DNA of 9,233 nucleotides. Source: Ruminococcaceae bacterium UBA866 (GTDB lineage: Bacteria > Bacillota > Clostridia > Oscillospirales > Ruminococcaceae). The notes under the pieces are model-generated. The model did no database searches, was not told where the DNA came from, and saw only the letters and a list, made by a program, of their open reading frames with translations. Where the stretch lies: positions 18,970 to 28,202 of the forward strand of contig DBGA01000039.1 of NCBI GenBank assembly GCA_002295325.1, read 5' to 3'. This document shows positions 1 to 7,232 of the stretch, piece after piece; position 1 is the first letter of the stretch, and each line of letters starts with the position of its first letter. The position numbers and the translations under genes are program-made.

Positions 1-926
1 TTCAAGATAGTCTCACCTTTTTTGGCCTCAGCTGGTTTAAGAACAGTAGCAATCAATTGTTTTTCAACTACCAAAGCGTCTCTCTCTGCAAGTGCAGCCT
101 TACCATCTGCAATTAGTTTAGCATTTTCAATATCTTGTAACTGATAAGAAACGTCGGCATCTGATTTAGCACGCTCTTGCTCCACTTTAAAGTTAGACAT
201 CTTAATTTGCTTGTTTTTTTCGGACTCTGCAATTTCAGCATCAGCCGCTAGCTTAATCTTCTGTCCCTCACGAATAGCCTCAGCTGTTTTAATATCGGTA
301 TCTCGTTTTCTTTCAGCCTCAGCGATTTCAGCCTCAGCAATAGATTGTGCGATTTGTGGACGTGCCCTATTCTCCAAATAACCACTTTGAGTCGCAATTT
401 TTAAGATAGAATACGAAAGTAGCTTAAGCCCCATTTCAGTAAGTTCTTTTGTTACATCAGCTTCAATACGTTGTTCAAAGGTGGCACGATCGCCATTAAT
501 TTCTTCAACAGTCATGGCTGAAACAACACCTCTAAGCTTACCCTCAAGAATCTGCTCAACCATTTTTTGAATGGTGATGATGGTCTGTGAGGCTCCTCTG
601 GTACAAAACTGTTCGGTAGCTCTTAAAATTGATTCAGTTGTATTGTCTACTTTTATAACAGCTGTACCAATAACATCCACGAAGATGCCTTGTTTAGAAG
701 GTGCATCGGAAACGTCAGTTGTCATTACAATATTCTCTAGAGAGATGCTACAAGACGTCTCAAGAATAGGAATAACAAATCCGCCCCTACCACTAAGCAC
801 CCGCTTTTTTAATCCCGTGATGACCAAAGCCTTATCCACTGGGACGCGTCTCCACATGCTAATTAGCAAGATGAGAAAAAGAATTACACAACCCCCGACG
901 ATAATATACGTTCTGTAAGCTTCCAT
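1..926 (-). CDS. Flotillin-like SPFH-domain membrane scaffold protein (C-terminus cut by window edge)
   Basis: The frame stays open from the ATG at 926 to the left edge, giving 308 residues without a stop. Residues 7-24 form one hydrophobic segment, followed by WRR and an SPFH/band-7 domain (about 28-190; VPVDKALVITG, later VEQILEGKLRGVVSAMTVEEI). From about 190 an Ala/Glu-rich coiled coil (AEAEIAEAERKR) begins, and KPAEAKKGETIL at the edge matches the flotillin C-terminal region. Flotillins of the YuaG/FloT type are membrane-anchored, oligomerise, and organise membrane microdomains. Full-length members run to about 500 residues, so roughly 200 are missing here. The start is supported by AGAGGAGAG (942-934) and a promoter about 90 bp upstream. 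The gene follows htpG in the same direction after 230 bp. No NfeD-type partner lies upstream; one could lie beyond the left edge. The family is secure, the exact role is not. Confidence 0.9.
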   Translation of the reverse strand, partial: MEAYRTYIIVGGCVILFLILLISMWRRVPVDKALVITGLKKRVLSGRGGFVIPILETSCSISLENIVMTTDVSDAPSKQGIFVDVIGTAVIKVDNTTESILRATEQFCTRGASQTIITIQKMVEQILEGKLRGVVSAMTVEEINGDRATFEQRIEADVTKELTEMGLKLLSYSILKIATQSGYLENRARPQIAQSIAEAEIAEAERKRDTDIKTAEAIREGQKIKLAADAEIAESEKNKQIKMSNFKVEQERAKSDADVSYQLQDIENAKLIADGKAALAERDALVVEKQLIATVLKPAEAKKGETIL

Positions 927-1015
927 TTTTAAACTCTCCTCTGATATAAAAATTTAGTTTACTCGTGCATTGTTCCGTAGAATTTGCATTAATCTACATG
1001 AGTATTCCCTATTAC

Positions 1016-1044
1016 ATTATAAGCCTTTTTATAATATTATTCAA
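1016..1044 (-). promoter_or_regulatory. Sigma-A-type promoter of the flotillin gene
   Basis: On the minus strand TTGAAT (1044-1039) and a perfect TATAAT (1021-1016) are separated by exactly 17 bp. Transcription would begin near 1009, giving a leader of roughly 80 nt before the ATG at 926. This suggests the flotillin gene has its own promoter and need not depend on read-through from htpG. No convincing GC-rich terminator is visible between the htpG stop and this promoter. Confidence 0.7.
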
Positions 1045-1156
1045 ACATAATCACCATAAATATCATATTATAAAACAAAAGTAATTATTCTCTAAATTTA
1101 TACATTCTTTCGTAGGTTCAAACAACATATTTATAATTTAGGTTTTATCATACAAC

Positions 1157-3070
1157 TCAACCACCCAATAACTCGCACAGCAAATCGGTATATGCAGTTG
1201 GGTCTTCAATTGGGAAGCCGGCAATTAACAATGATTGTTGATATAGCATCTCGCTAATCTTTTTTGCACGCTCTTTATCATTTTCATATGCATTTTTTAA
1301 CATAGTAAATATCGGATGTTGTGCATTTAACTCTAATATTCTGTCAGCTTTCATGTGATCTTCTGATTTCATTTGTGCAAAATATTTTTCCATTTCTAAA
1401 GAAATAGAACCATCACTAGATAGATATACTGGATGACTTTTCAACTTCTCAGAAATTCTTACTTCTTTTACTTTGCCGCTTAGGCTTTCTTTCATAAAAT
1501 CAAAAAGGTCTTTGTTCTCTTTCGTTTTCACCTGTGCAGTTTCAGAATCCTCTTTGTCAATGACATCACTACTGTTGACAGACTTCAACTCTTTACCATT
1601 AATTTCACGTAGTATATTCATTACAAAATCATCTACTTCATCTGTTAAATAAAGAACTTCATATCCTTTATCTTTAAACAATTCAGTTTGTGGTAATCGA
1701 TCTATTTTAGTAATGGTTTCTCCACAAGCATAATAAATAACTTTTTGATCTTCTTTCATACGAGAAATATATTCAGCTAAGGTAACAGGTTTTTGTTCTG
1801 TTGATGAATAAAATAATATAAGATCCTTTAAATTATCTTTATGTGCACCATATTCGTTTACAATACCATATTTTAATTGAACACCGAAATGTTTAAAGAA
1901 CTCTTGATATTTTTCACGATCATTTTCAAGCATTTTTGTTAATTCACGATTAATTTTCTTTTCAATGCTTGATCCTATTACCTGTAATTGACGATTTTGT
2001 TGTAGCATTTCACGAGATATATTAAGAGATAAATCCTGTGAATCTACAACACCACGAACAAAACGAAAATGTTCTGGGACTAAATCTGAACATTTATCCA
2101 TAATTAATACGCCACTTGAATATAGTTGTAAACCTTTTTCATATTCCTTTGTAAAATAATTATGTGGTGTACGTGATGGAATAAATAGTAACGCCTCGTA
2201 AGATATAACGCCTTCAGTGCTTATATTTATTCTACTAATTGGATCTTCATAATCAAAGAATTTCTCTTTATAAAATTGGTTATATTGCTCATCAGTAACT
2301 TCACTTTTCGGTTTGTGCCAAATTGGAATCATATCGTTAAGTGTTTCATTTTCCGTATAAGTTTCATATTTCGGTGCATTATCATTGTCATTGGCAGAGT
2401 CATTACTTTCAATTGCACGAGTTTTTTCAACATCCATTTTTATTGGGTAACGAATATAATCAGAATATTTTTTTACTAATCCACGTAGTGTAAATTCATT
2501 TAAAAACCTTGAGTAATTCTCATCATCAGTATCTGGCTTTAGTTTCATAATAATATCTGTACCAAATGAGCTCTTTTCACATTCTACAATGGTGTATCCA
2601 TCCTCGCCAGAGGAAACCCATTTGTAGGCTGTATCAGAACCATATGCACGGCTGATTACGGTTACACTTTCGCTTACCATGAAAGCAGAGTAAAAACCCA
2701 CACCAAACTGACCAATAATATCAATGTCGTTAGGTGTAACTTCAGTTTCAGTCATATCATTTTTGAATGTAAGTGATCCACTCTTACCAATCACCCCTAA
2801 ATTATCTTCCAAAGCTTGAGAGTCCATGCCAATACCATTATCTGATATAGTTAAGGTATTTAATTCTTTATCTACAATAATTTTAATTGCTAATTCATCA
2901 CGATTAACAGACACCTTATCATTGGTTAGGGATAAATAACACAGCTTGTCCATTGCATCACTTGCGTTGGAAATAAGCTCTCGCAAAAATATTTCTTGAT
3001 TGGTGTATATTGAATGAATCATTAAATCAAGTAGGCGTTTAGATTCCGCCTTAAACTGCTTTTTTGACAT
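1157..3070 (-). CDS. htpG: Molecular chaperone HtpG (bacterial Hsp90)
   Basis: The 637-residue product is a complete cytosolic Hsp90 chaperone, which binds late-folding or stress-damaged clients as a dimer and cycles with ATP. The N-terminal GHKL ATPase has RELISNASDA with catalytic Glu31, Asn35 and Asp38, DNGIGM at 77-82, an ATP lid around 91-102 and GVGFYSAF at 123-130. A short Asn/Asp-rich linker (about 220-235) leads to the middle domain, where NISREMLQQNR (350-360) supplies Arg353 and Gln357, corresponding to yeast Hsp90 Arg380 and Gln384. The C-terminal dimerisation region is present, and there is no MEEVD tail, as normal for bacteria. The length is close to E. coli (624) and B. subtilis (626) HtpG. 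AAGGAG (3085-3080) lies 9 nt before the ATG. The gene has its own promoter with a CIRCE operator. Confidence 0.98.
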   Translation of the reverse strand: MSKKQFKAESKRLLDLMIHSIYTNQEIFLRELISNASDAMDKLCYLSLTNDKVSVNRDELAIKIIVDKELNTLTISDNGIGMDSQALEDNLGVIGKSGSLTFKNDMTETEVTPNDIDIIGQFGVGFYSAFMVSESVTVISRAYGSDTAYKWVSSGEDGYTIVECEKSSFGTDIIMKLKPDTDDENYSRFLNEFTLRGLVKKYSDYIRYPIKMDVEKTRAIESNDSANDNDNAPKYETYTENETLNDMIPIWHKPKSEVTDEQYNQFYKEKFFDYEDPISRINISTEGVISYEALLFIPSRTPHNYFTKEYEKGLQLYSSGVLIMDKCSDLVPEHFRFVRGVVDSQDLSLNISREMLQQNRQLQVIGSSIEKKINRELTKMLENDREKYQEFFKHFGVQLKYGIVNEYGAHKDNLKDLILFYSSTEQKPVTLAEYISRMKEDQKVIYYACGETITKIDRLPQTELFKDKGYEVLYLTDEVDDFVMNILREINGKELKSVNSSDVIDKEDSETAQVKTKENKDLFDFMKESLSGKVKEVRISEKLKSHPVYLSSDGSISLEMEKYFAQMKSEDHMKADRILELNAQHPIFTMLKNAYENDKERAKKISEMLYQQSLLIAGFPIEDPTAYTDLLCELLGG

Positions 3071-3098
3071 AGTATCATGCTCCTTGTTATATTATATA

Positions 3099-3125
3099 TT
3101 AGCACTCTATGATATTGAGTGCTAA
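3099..3125. promoter_or_regulatory. CIRCE operator (HrcA binding site) of htpG
   Basis: The sequence is TTAGCACTC, nine bases, then GAGTGCTAA, a perfect match to the CIRCE consensus bound by the heat-shock repressor HrcA. The pairing continues outward without mismatch to 3088 and 3136, giving 20-bp arms around the 9-nt centre. It lies 28 bp before the htpG ATG and just downstream of the -10 element, so it overlaps the predicted transcription start. It would block initiation as DNA and fold into a hairpin at the 5' end of the mRNA. No hrcA gene is in the window. Confidence 0.96.
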
Positions 3126-3130
3126 TATAT

Positions 3131-3159
3131 AATATACACCCTATTGGATAGATTTTCAT
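3131..3159 (-). promoter_or_regulatory. Predicted sigma-A promoter of htpG
   Basis: On the minus strand ATGAAA (3159-3154) and TATATT (3136-3131) are 17 bp apart, matching the sigma-A consensus at four and five of six positions. The predicted start near 3124 falls at the first bases of the CIRCE element, the usual arrangement for HrcA-controlled promoters. The -10 element is itself part of the extended CIRCE arm. Confidence 0.6.
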
Positions 3160-3279
3160 TAAGAAATTATGAACTTTTATTTAAGTAGAAGTAGCATCAT
3201 TAATTCCCCTTGCCCCCAAATCAGGTAATCATCGGCCTATTTTATTATAATTAAACTTTATAAATATTTTATCATCATC

Positions 3280-3293
3280 GTTGCAAATGCAAC
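3280..3293. repeat. Short perfect palindrome upstream of the cupin gene
   Basis: GTTGCA and TGCAAC are perfect inverted arms separated by AA, about 115 bp before the cupin ATG. It could be an operator or a small hairpin. I do not recognise it as the site of a particular regulator. Confidence 0.35.
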
Positions 3294-3347
3294 ATCTTTC
3301 TTATACTTATTGCATTATACTATAAATGTAAGGTCAAAAGCCAAATA

Positions 3348-3378
3348 TTGCGCTACGTATGTTAGCGCCATTTAAAGT
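3348..3378 (+). promoter_or_regulatory. Candidate cupin promoter with a dyad in an over-long spacer
   Basis: TTGCGC (3348-3353) and TAAAGT (3373-3378) are 19 bp apart. The inverted repeat GCGCTA/TAGCGC (3350-3368, 7-nt centre) starts inside the first hexamer and fills most of the spacer. A 19-20 bp spacer holding a dyad is the layout of MerR-family-activated promoters, and the predicted start would leave a short leader before AGGAGG at 3395-3400. The hexamers are weak matches and no MerR gene is in the window. Transcription could instead begin from TATACT (3316-3321), in which case the dyad would be a leader hairpin. Confidence 0.3.
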
Positions 3379-3407
3379 TTAATAAATATTATATAGGAGG
3401 ATAAGCT

Positions 3408-3755
3408 ATGAAAAATATTTTCATTAAAAACATACCGCATGAAACCCCTATTTCCCTTGCACAACAAGTGGATATTATGCAAGGTCAAGTAGTTAGCAAA
3501 ACGTTAGCTCAAAACAAATTCATAAGCATTACAGTATTTGCATTTGACAAGGACGAAGAGATTGGCTCACATGATTCTACCGGTGATGCAATGGTTACTA
3601 TTCTAGAGGGAAGCGGAACTTTCATGGTTGATGGCAAGGAGTATACTTTAAATCAGGGCGAAACTCTAGTTATGCCGGCACAAAAACCCCATTCTGTTTT
3701 TGCAAAAGAGCCATTTAAAATGTTATTGGTGGTTGTATTTCCCACAACGATATAA
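3408..3755 (+). CDS. Small single-domain cupin protein of unknown function
   Basis: The 115-residue product is one conserved beta-barrel cupin (Cupin_2 type), with no signal peptide or membrane segment. Cupin motif 1 is seen at about 49-68 (EEIGSH...GDAMVTILEG) and motif 2 at about 84-98 (GETLVMPAQKPHSV). Of the usual metal ligands His55 and His95 are kept. The second His of the HxH pair is Ser57 and the Glu position is occupied by or near Asp60, so metal binding may be altered or absent. A full AGGAGG lies 7 nt before the ATG. It appears to be monocistronic: htpG diverges from it and the next gene is convergent, with a shared terminator. Small cupins act as sugar or metabolite binders, isomerases, dioxygenases or sensors, and nothing here selects among these roles. 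No neighbour ties it to the sugar operon. Confidence 0.85.
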   Translation: MKNIFIKNIPHETPISLAQQVDIMQGQVVSKTLAQNKFISITVFAFDKDEEIGSHDSTGDAMVTILEGSGTFMVDGKEYTLNQGETLVMPAQKPHSVFAKEPFKMLLVVVFPTTI

Positions 3756-3796
3756 ATTAAAAAAGAAATAATATTTTCTTCAATGAATGATCACAT

Positions 3797-3832
3797 TGGG
3801 CATTTTCTAGCTACTAGTGGAGCTAAAACCCA
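3797..3832 (+). repeat. Imperfect stem-loop downstream of the cupin gene
   Basis: TGGG, TTT and TAGCT on the left pair with AGCTA, AAA and CCCA on the right around an 8-nt loop, leaving bulged bases only on the left arm. There is no T-tract after it. The true terminator lies about 35 bp further on, so this may be a 3'-UTR hairpin protecting the cupin mRNA or a chance fold. Confidence 0.3.
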
Positions 3833-3862
3833 TACAAAACGGTAGTACCCTATTTATAACAG

Positions 3863-3913
3863 AAAAAGACCAATAACTTAATCCTAAAAAGGAATTAGAT
3901 TATTGGTTTTTTT
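3863..3913. terminator. Bidirectional intrinsic terminator between cupin and sugar operon
   Basis: ACCAATAA (3869-3876) pairs with TTATTGGT (3900-3907), and inner bases TAATCC and GG(A)ATTA extend the stem around a TAAAAA loop. On the plus strand the stem runs straight into seven T residues (3907-3913). On the minus strand it is followed by GTC-type sequence and TTTTT (complement of 3867-3863). It lies between two convergent genes and can end transcription of both the cupin gene and the sugar-transport operon. Confidence 0.85.
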
Positions 3914-3929
3914 GCAATTTGTTGAGATT

Positions 3930-4790
3930 TTACCCTTTTATACTTCCAAGTGCAACTCCCCGTACTATGTATTTGCTCAATATCAGATAAACTATTATAA
4001 TAGGAAGTATTGCTATTGATATAAGCATATATACTTGACCAAGGTCAAATTTAAGCCAGTCCGCACTTCGTAACTGAGCTATCAATATTGGCAATGTCTT
4101 CTTATTTTTTTCGTCAAGAAGCAGAGCGGGCAAAAAGTAGTTGTTCCAGTTGTTTACAAAACCAAAAATTGCCTGAACAGCTATTGCTGGTTTAATTATA
4201 GGAAAAATTATTTTGTTAAAGGTGTTCAATTCTCCAGAGCCATCTATTCGTGCTGCTTCAACTATTTCCAGAGGCAGAACACTTTCCATGTACTGTTGAA
4301 TGTAAAAGAAAGTAACTGGAGCAGCTATGGTAGGCACAATCAGTGGGATAAAGGAGTTTTTAAGTCCCATTCCGAATACCATGTTCACAAAGCCTAGTGC
4401 TGATACCTGAGTCGGAACCATCATTATCATTAAAATAAAGCTGAATACAGTATTCTTTAAGCTGAATTCATACGCATGGATACCATATGCAGTCAAAGCT
4501 GAAAAATATGTGCTTATGGCCGCACAGCTTCCAGCTATGATAAAGCTGTTTACTATACCGTTTAGTACAGGAAGATTTTGATTGGTTAAGACATTTTTAA
4601 AATTAGTAAAGAATGAATTCCCTGGAAGTGCTGAAAAGCCCTTCATTATATCAGGATGCGAACGAGTGGAATTAATAAATAGTATGTAAAAGGAGAAAAG
4701 TGAAAGTATAGTCAGAATAATAAGTACAGAATAGCTTATAAAACGTCTGATATACAAAAACATATTACTGCGAGATGTGTTTTTATCCAT
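3930..4790 (-). CDS. CUT1-family sugar ABC transporter permease (MalG/CebG type)
   Basis: This 286-residue inner permease subunit forms, with the upstream permease, the membrane channel for a solute delivered by the binding lipoprotein. Six hydrophobic segments are visible (about 17-38, 80-105, 113-140, 147-165, 202-222, 253-272). The cytoplasmic EAA loop, EAARIDGSGELNTFNKIIFP (178-197), docks the ATPase. NNWNNYFLPALLL after the EAA loop and the C-terminal IVRGVALGSIKG are typical of MalG-like CUT1 permeases, and the length is normal. The ATG at 4790 is 3 nt beyond the stop of the upstream permease, with AAGGAG (4806-4801) inside that gene's end, indicating translational coupling. It is the last gene of the operon and ends 17 bp from the bidirectional terminator. 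Substrate specificity is inferred from the adjacent cellobiose phosphorylase gene. Confidence 0.94.
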   Translation of the reverse strand: MDKNTSRSNMFLYIRRFISYSVLIILTILSLFSFYILFINSTRSHPDIMKGFSALPGNSFFTNFKNVLTNQNLPVLNGIVNSFIIAGSCAAISTYFSALTAYGIHAYEFSLKNTVFSFILMIMMVPTQVSALGFVNMVFGMGLKNSFIPLIVPTIAAPVTFFYIQQYMESVLPLEIVEAARIDGSGELNTFNKIIFPIIKPAIAVQAIFGFVNNWNNYFLPALLLDEKNKKTLPILIAQLRSADWLKFDLGQVYMLISIAILPIIIVYLILSKYIVRGVALGSIKG

Positions 4791-4793
4791 AAA

Positions 4794-5726
4794 TTATCTT
4801 CTCCTTCTTTTTATACTTCCAGAGCTGAATGCTTTAAATACTATCAGGCTTAAAATAGCCGAAACGATAAATAGTATTACTGAAAGTGCACCTGCCATAC
4901 CATAGTTTTTGCTAAATAGGTGATTATTTAAAAACATTATAAGGGTTGTACTGGTCATGTCAGGGGTGCCTCTGCCATTTGTAAGTATTTGTGGTACGTC
5001 GAACATCTGAAAACCGCCTATCATAGAGGTAATCATCACGTAAATTAGTATAGGACGTATAAGGGGAAGTGTTATTTTTATAAAGGTTTGAAAAGAATTA
5101 CAACCGTCTATTTGTGCAGACTCAAACAGTGAGAGGTCTATTCCCATCATGCCTGCCATAAGCAAAATAGTTGTATTACCATACCACATTAAAAAGTTCA
5201 TAAGCGCTATAAGTGCTCGAGTGTACTTAGTTTCTGCTAAGAAATTTATACCTTCCTTGATTATTCCAGAATCTATCAAAATGCTATTTAGGGGGCCTCC
5301 CAACGAAAAGATTGCGAAAAAGAGCATTGAAAATGCCGTAGCCATTATAAGGTTTGGCATATAGATTACTGTTTTAAAAAATCCTTGTGCCCTAATCTTC
5401 AAACGAATATCGATAAACCATGAAGCTAGCAAGAGTGAAATAATTATCTGGGGCACAAATCCCATTATCCATATAATAAAGGTATTATTTGCATATTTTA
5501 AAAGATCGCCATTGGAGAAAAGCGCTTTATAGTTTGCAAGTCCAATGAAATTTGGACCTATAGTATTTAGACCACTACGATAGTTTTCGAAAAAGCTATA
5601 GTAAAAGGTAGAAAGCAAAGGATATAGGGAAAAAATAGTATACACTAGAAAGAATGGCAAAATGAAAAAATAGCCCGACTTAGAGTAACTTATGGATTTC
5701 CCTTTTTTAAACGAAGTTTTATGCAT
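4794..5726 (-). CDS. CUT1-family sugar ABC transporter permease (MalF/UgpA/CebF type)
   Basis: The 310-residue product is the partner permease. A basic N-terminus (KKGK) precedes the first membrane segment (about 18-42, FFILPFFLVYTIFSLYPLL). Further segments lie near 82-104, 117-141, 171-195, 226-243 and 277-299, and the protein ends in a positively charged RRRR tail. The EAA loop is ESAQIDGCNSFQTFIKITLP (202-221), with Ser replacing the first Ala of the motif, a common variant. The middle stretch FDVPQILTNGRGTPDMTSTT matches the MalF family. The ATG at 5726 is preceded by GAGGT (5738-5734); an ATG at 5733 is out of frame and stops after four codons. The gene follows the binding-protein gene after an 88-bp gap containing a strong stem-loop and is tightly coupled to the next permease. 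Confidence 0.94.
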   Translation of the reverse strand: MHKTSFKKGKSISYSKSGYFFILPFFLVYTIFSLYPLLSTFYYSFFENYRSGLNTIGPNFIGLANYKALFSNGDLLKYANNTFIIWIMGFVPQIIISLLLASWFIDIRLKIRAQGFFKTVIYMPNLIMATAFSMLFFAIFSLGGPLNSILIDSGIIKEGINFLAETKYTRALIALMNFLMWYGNTTILLMAGMMGIDLSLFESAQIDGCNSFQTFIKITLPLIRPILIYVMITSMIGGFQMFDVPQILTNGRGTPDMTSTTLIMFLNNHLFSKNYGMAGALSVILFIVSAILSLIVFKAFSSGSIKRRRR

Positions 5727-5756
5727 ATGGCATACCTCTATTCCTTTAGAATATTT

Positions 5757-5785
5757 TACAGGGAGGGCTAATTGCCCACCCTGTA
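5757..5785. repeat. Strong intercistronic stem-loop between binding-protein and permease genes
   Basis: Plus-strand TACAGGG (5757-5763) pairs with CCCTGTA (5779-5785), and GGGC (5765-5768) with GCCC (5774-5777), leaving one A/A mismatch and a 5-nt loop. In the operon mRNA (minus strand) the hairpin is followed by AAAATATTC rather than a U-tract, so it is not a standard terminator in the operon's direction. It lies 30 bp after the binding-protein stop. Such hairpins commonly protect the 3' end of the upstream cistron, giving more binding protein than permease. That role is inferred from position and strength. Confidence 0.75.
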
Positions 5786-5814
5786 TTTTATTTAGGATTA
5801 CATCGGGCTATTTA

Positions 5815-7224
5815 TTATGATGGTATTTTTAGGTCTGGATATTTTACCTTTGCTGCATTGTAGAAGTTTTCAAGTGCTTTCTCCTTTGTTACAGTTCCAT
5901 TAAAGTAATCATGGAATGCAGTTTGGAATCCTTCATTAAGACCTTGATCATAAGGAGAGATTTTGCTCATATCAATATTCTTTGCTGATTCTAGCATAGC
6001 ACCTATTACGTTTTGTCCACCTAGGAAACTAGAAGCAAAGTCACTCTTTGCTGTTGCTTCCATAGCTTTAATGTTGTTTGCAAATTCATTGCAACTCTTT
6101 GTAAGATTTGTAGCTGTTTCTTCAGAGCAAGTCATTACTTTCATAATGTCTGCAATTAGTGAAACGTTATCGCTTCCATTAGCTGCACACATCCATGTAC
6201 CACCCCAGAAATAGCTTTGTGGACCTGCACATGCTGCATAGTCACCGAAAGCGCCATTTCCAGCCTCAGCCTTGCCACCGTCTGTCAAAGCTTTGTCCAT
6301 TGAGTTACCTGCCATTACAAAATCGATAAACCATGCAGGACCAAAGTAACCAAATGCTTTACCTGCTGATCCCATATTTTTTGCCCAAACATCTCCGTCC
6401 CAAAGATTAACAGGGTTATTGTAGCCTTTTTGTGTGTATGTTTTAGTTTGGTCAGCCCACTTCATGATGTTTGCATCTACTACTATTTCCAACTTATCAT
6501 TTACCCATGGAGCAGAAACATTGTTTGAGAATGTGCGATAGCTGTCGTCAAATCCAGCTAGCATTTTGTAACCTTTTTTTGACATATCTGCAGCTGTAGC
6601 GTCAAATTTATCCCAATTAGCAACAGCAGCCTGAACAGTAGCTGGATCATCAGTTCCAAGTACATCTTTAGCTATAGAGCGACGATAAATGAATACACCA
6701 GGACATCCCTGCCAAGAAACACCTCTTTGAATACCTGTAGCATCTGTTACTATTTCCTTCGTATACTTAAGTTGCTGCGCCATATCTTCATCTGTAAGAC
6801 CAATAGACTTAACGTCCATAGCTACATTTGCTTTTGCATCAGTATACTTAAGTGCATAGTCAGCTTCTATAAGAAATAGGTCCACTTTGTTATCCTCTGA
6901 TGCAGAACTTTGAGCAAGCAAAGCTTGATCAAGAGCATTTTGATAAGCATTATTATCACTTGGGGTCAACATCCAATTTACTGAAACGTCACCAATTTTT
7001 TTTGTTTCATCGTTGTAGTCTGGATAAAATTCTGTCAATCTGCGTTGAAATTCATCATTCCAACAGTATACATTAAGTACCTTACCTTCTTTTGTTGCAG
7101 GTGTAGTAATTTCGCTGGATGACTTTTCAGGAGTGGAAGCTGGTGTAGGCTTAGAATCTCCGCAACCTACCATCGTGCCTGTAATTAATACCAATGATAA
7201 AAATAGTGCTGTTAGTTTTTTCAT
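5815..7224 (-). CDS. Sugar-binding lipoprotein of a CUT1 ABC transporter (probable cello-oligosaccharide binding)
   Basis: From the ATG at 7224 the product has 469 residues. MKKLTALFLSLVLITGTMVGC is a lipoprotein signal peptide with a lipobox (MVGC) and lipidated Cys21. A Pro/Ser/Thr-rich tether follows to about residue 45, and then a family-1 extracellular solute-binding fold (VLNVYCWNDEFQRR at its start, VDLFLIEADYALKY and FGYFGPAWF further on). Anchored outside the membrane, it would capture sugar and pass it to the two permeases. The frame also extends to an ATG at 7272, but that start has no ribosome site and puts 16 charged residues before the signal peptide. AAGGAGG (7239-7233) lies 8 nt before 7224, so I chose the shorter form. 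Cellobiose or cellodextrin is the likely ligand because of the divergent cellobiose phosphorylase; the binding residues cannot be read from sequence alone. Confidence 0.93.
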   Translation of the reverse strand: MKKLTALFLSLVLITGTMVGCGDSKPTPASTPEKSSSEITTPATKEGKVLNVYCWNDEFQRRLTEFYPDYNDETKKIGDVSVNWMLTPSDNNAYQNALDQALLAQSSASEDNKVDLFLIEADYALKYTDAKANVAMDVKSIGLTDEDMAQQLKYTKEIVTDATGIQRGVSWQGCPGVFIYRRSIAKDVLGTDDPATVQAAVANWDKFDATAADMSKKGYKMLAGFDDSYRTFSNNVSAPWVNDKLEIVVDANIMKWADQTKTYTQKGYNNPVNLWDGDVWAKNMGSAGKAFGYFGPAWFIDFVMAGNSMDKALTDGGKAEAGNGAFGDYAACAGPQSYFWGGTWMCAANGSDNVSLIADIMKVMTCSEETATNLTKSCNEFANNIKAMEATAKSDFASSFLGGQNVIGAMLESAKNIDMSKISPYDQGLNEGFQTAFHDYFNGTVTKEKALENFYNAAKVKYPDLKIPS

Positions 7225-7232
7225 CGTTTTTT

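Larger units (their letters stand above)
3071..3407. other. Divergent intergenic region between htpG and the cupin gene
   Basis: This 337-bp AT-rich spacer contains the htpG ribosome site, CIRCE and promoter on the left (3080-3159), and on the right two small palindromes plus the AGGAGG ribosome site (3395-3400) of the cupin gene. ATTAAACTTTA (3250-3260) and TAAAGTTTAAT (3373-3383) form an 11-bp inverted repeat bracketing the cupin upstream region; in DNA this AT-rich it could be chance. I see no open reading frame with a ribosome site, no tRNA and no recognisable riboswitch core. Confidence 0.6.

Noticed and set aside
571..918. 115-codon plus-strand open frame
   Set aside because: It is fully antisense to the flotillin gene, lacks a ribosome site, and its protein resembles no family I recognise.
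1045..1156. Possible htpG terminator
   Set aside because: Only AT-rich weak pairings are present; I could not find a GC-containing stem followed by a U-tract.
2276..2479. 67-codon plus-strand frame rich in Phe and Ile
   Set aside because: It is antisense to the middle of htpG; its hydrophobicity follows from the complement of charged HtpG codons.
3783..3845. 20-codon plus-strand frame after the cupin gene
   Set aside because: No ribosome site precedes it, it overlaps the imperfect stem-loop, and the peptide has no recognisable feature.
5149..5364. 71-codon plus-strand frame
   Set aside because: It is antisense to the first permease gene and has no ribosome site.
5963..6214. 83-codon plus-strand frame
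   Set aside because: It is antisense to the binding-protein gene and has no family resemblance.
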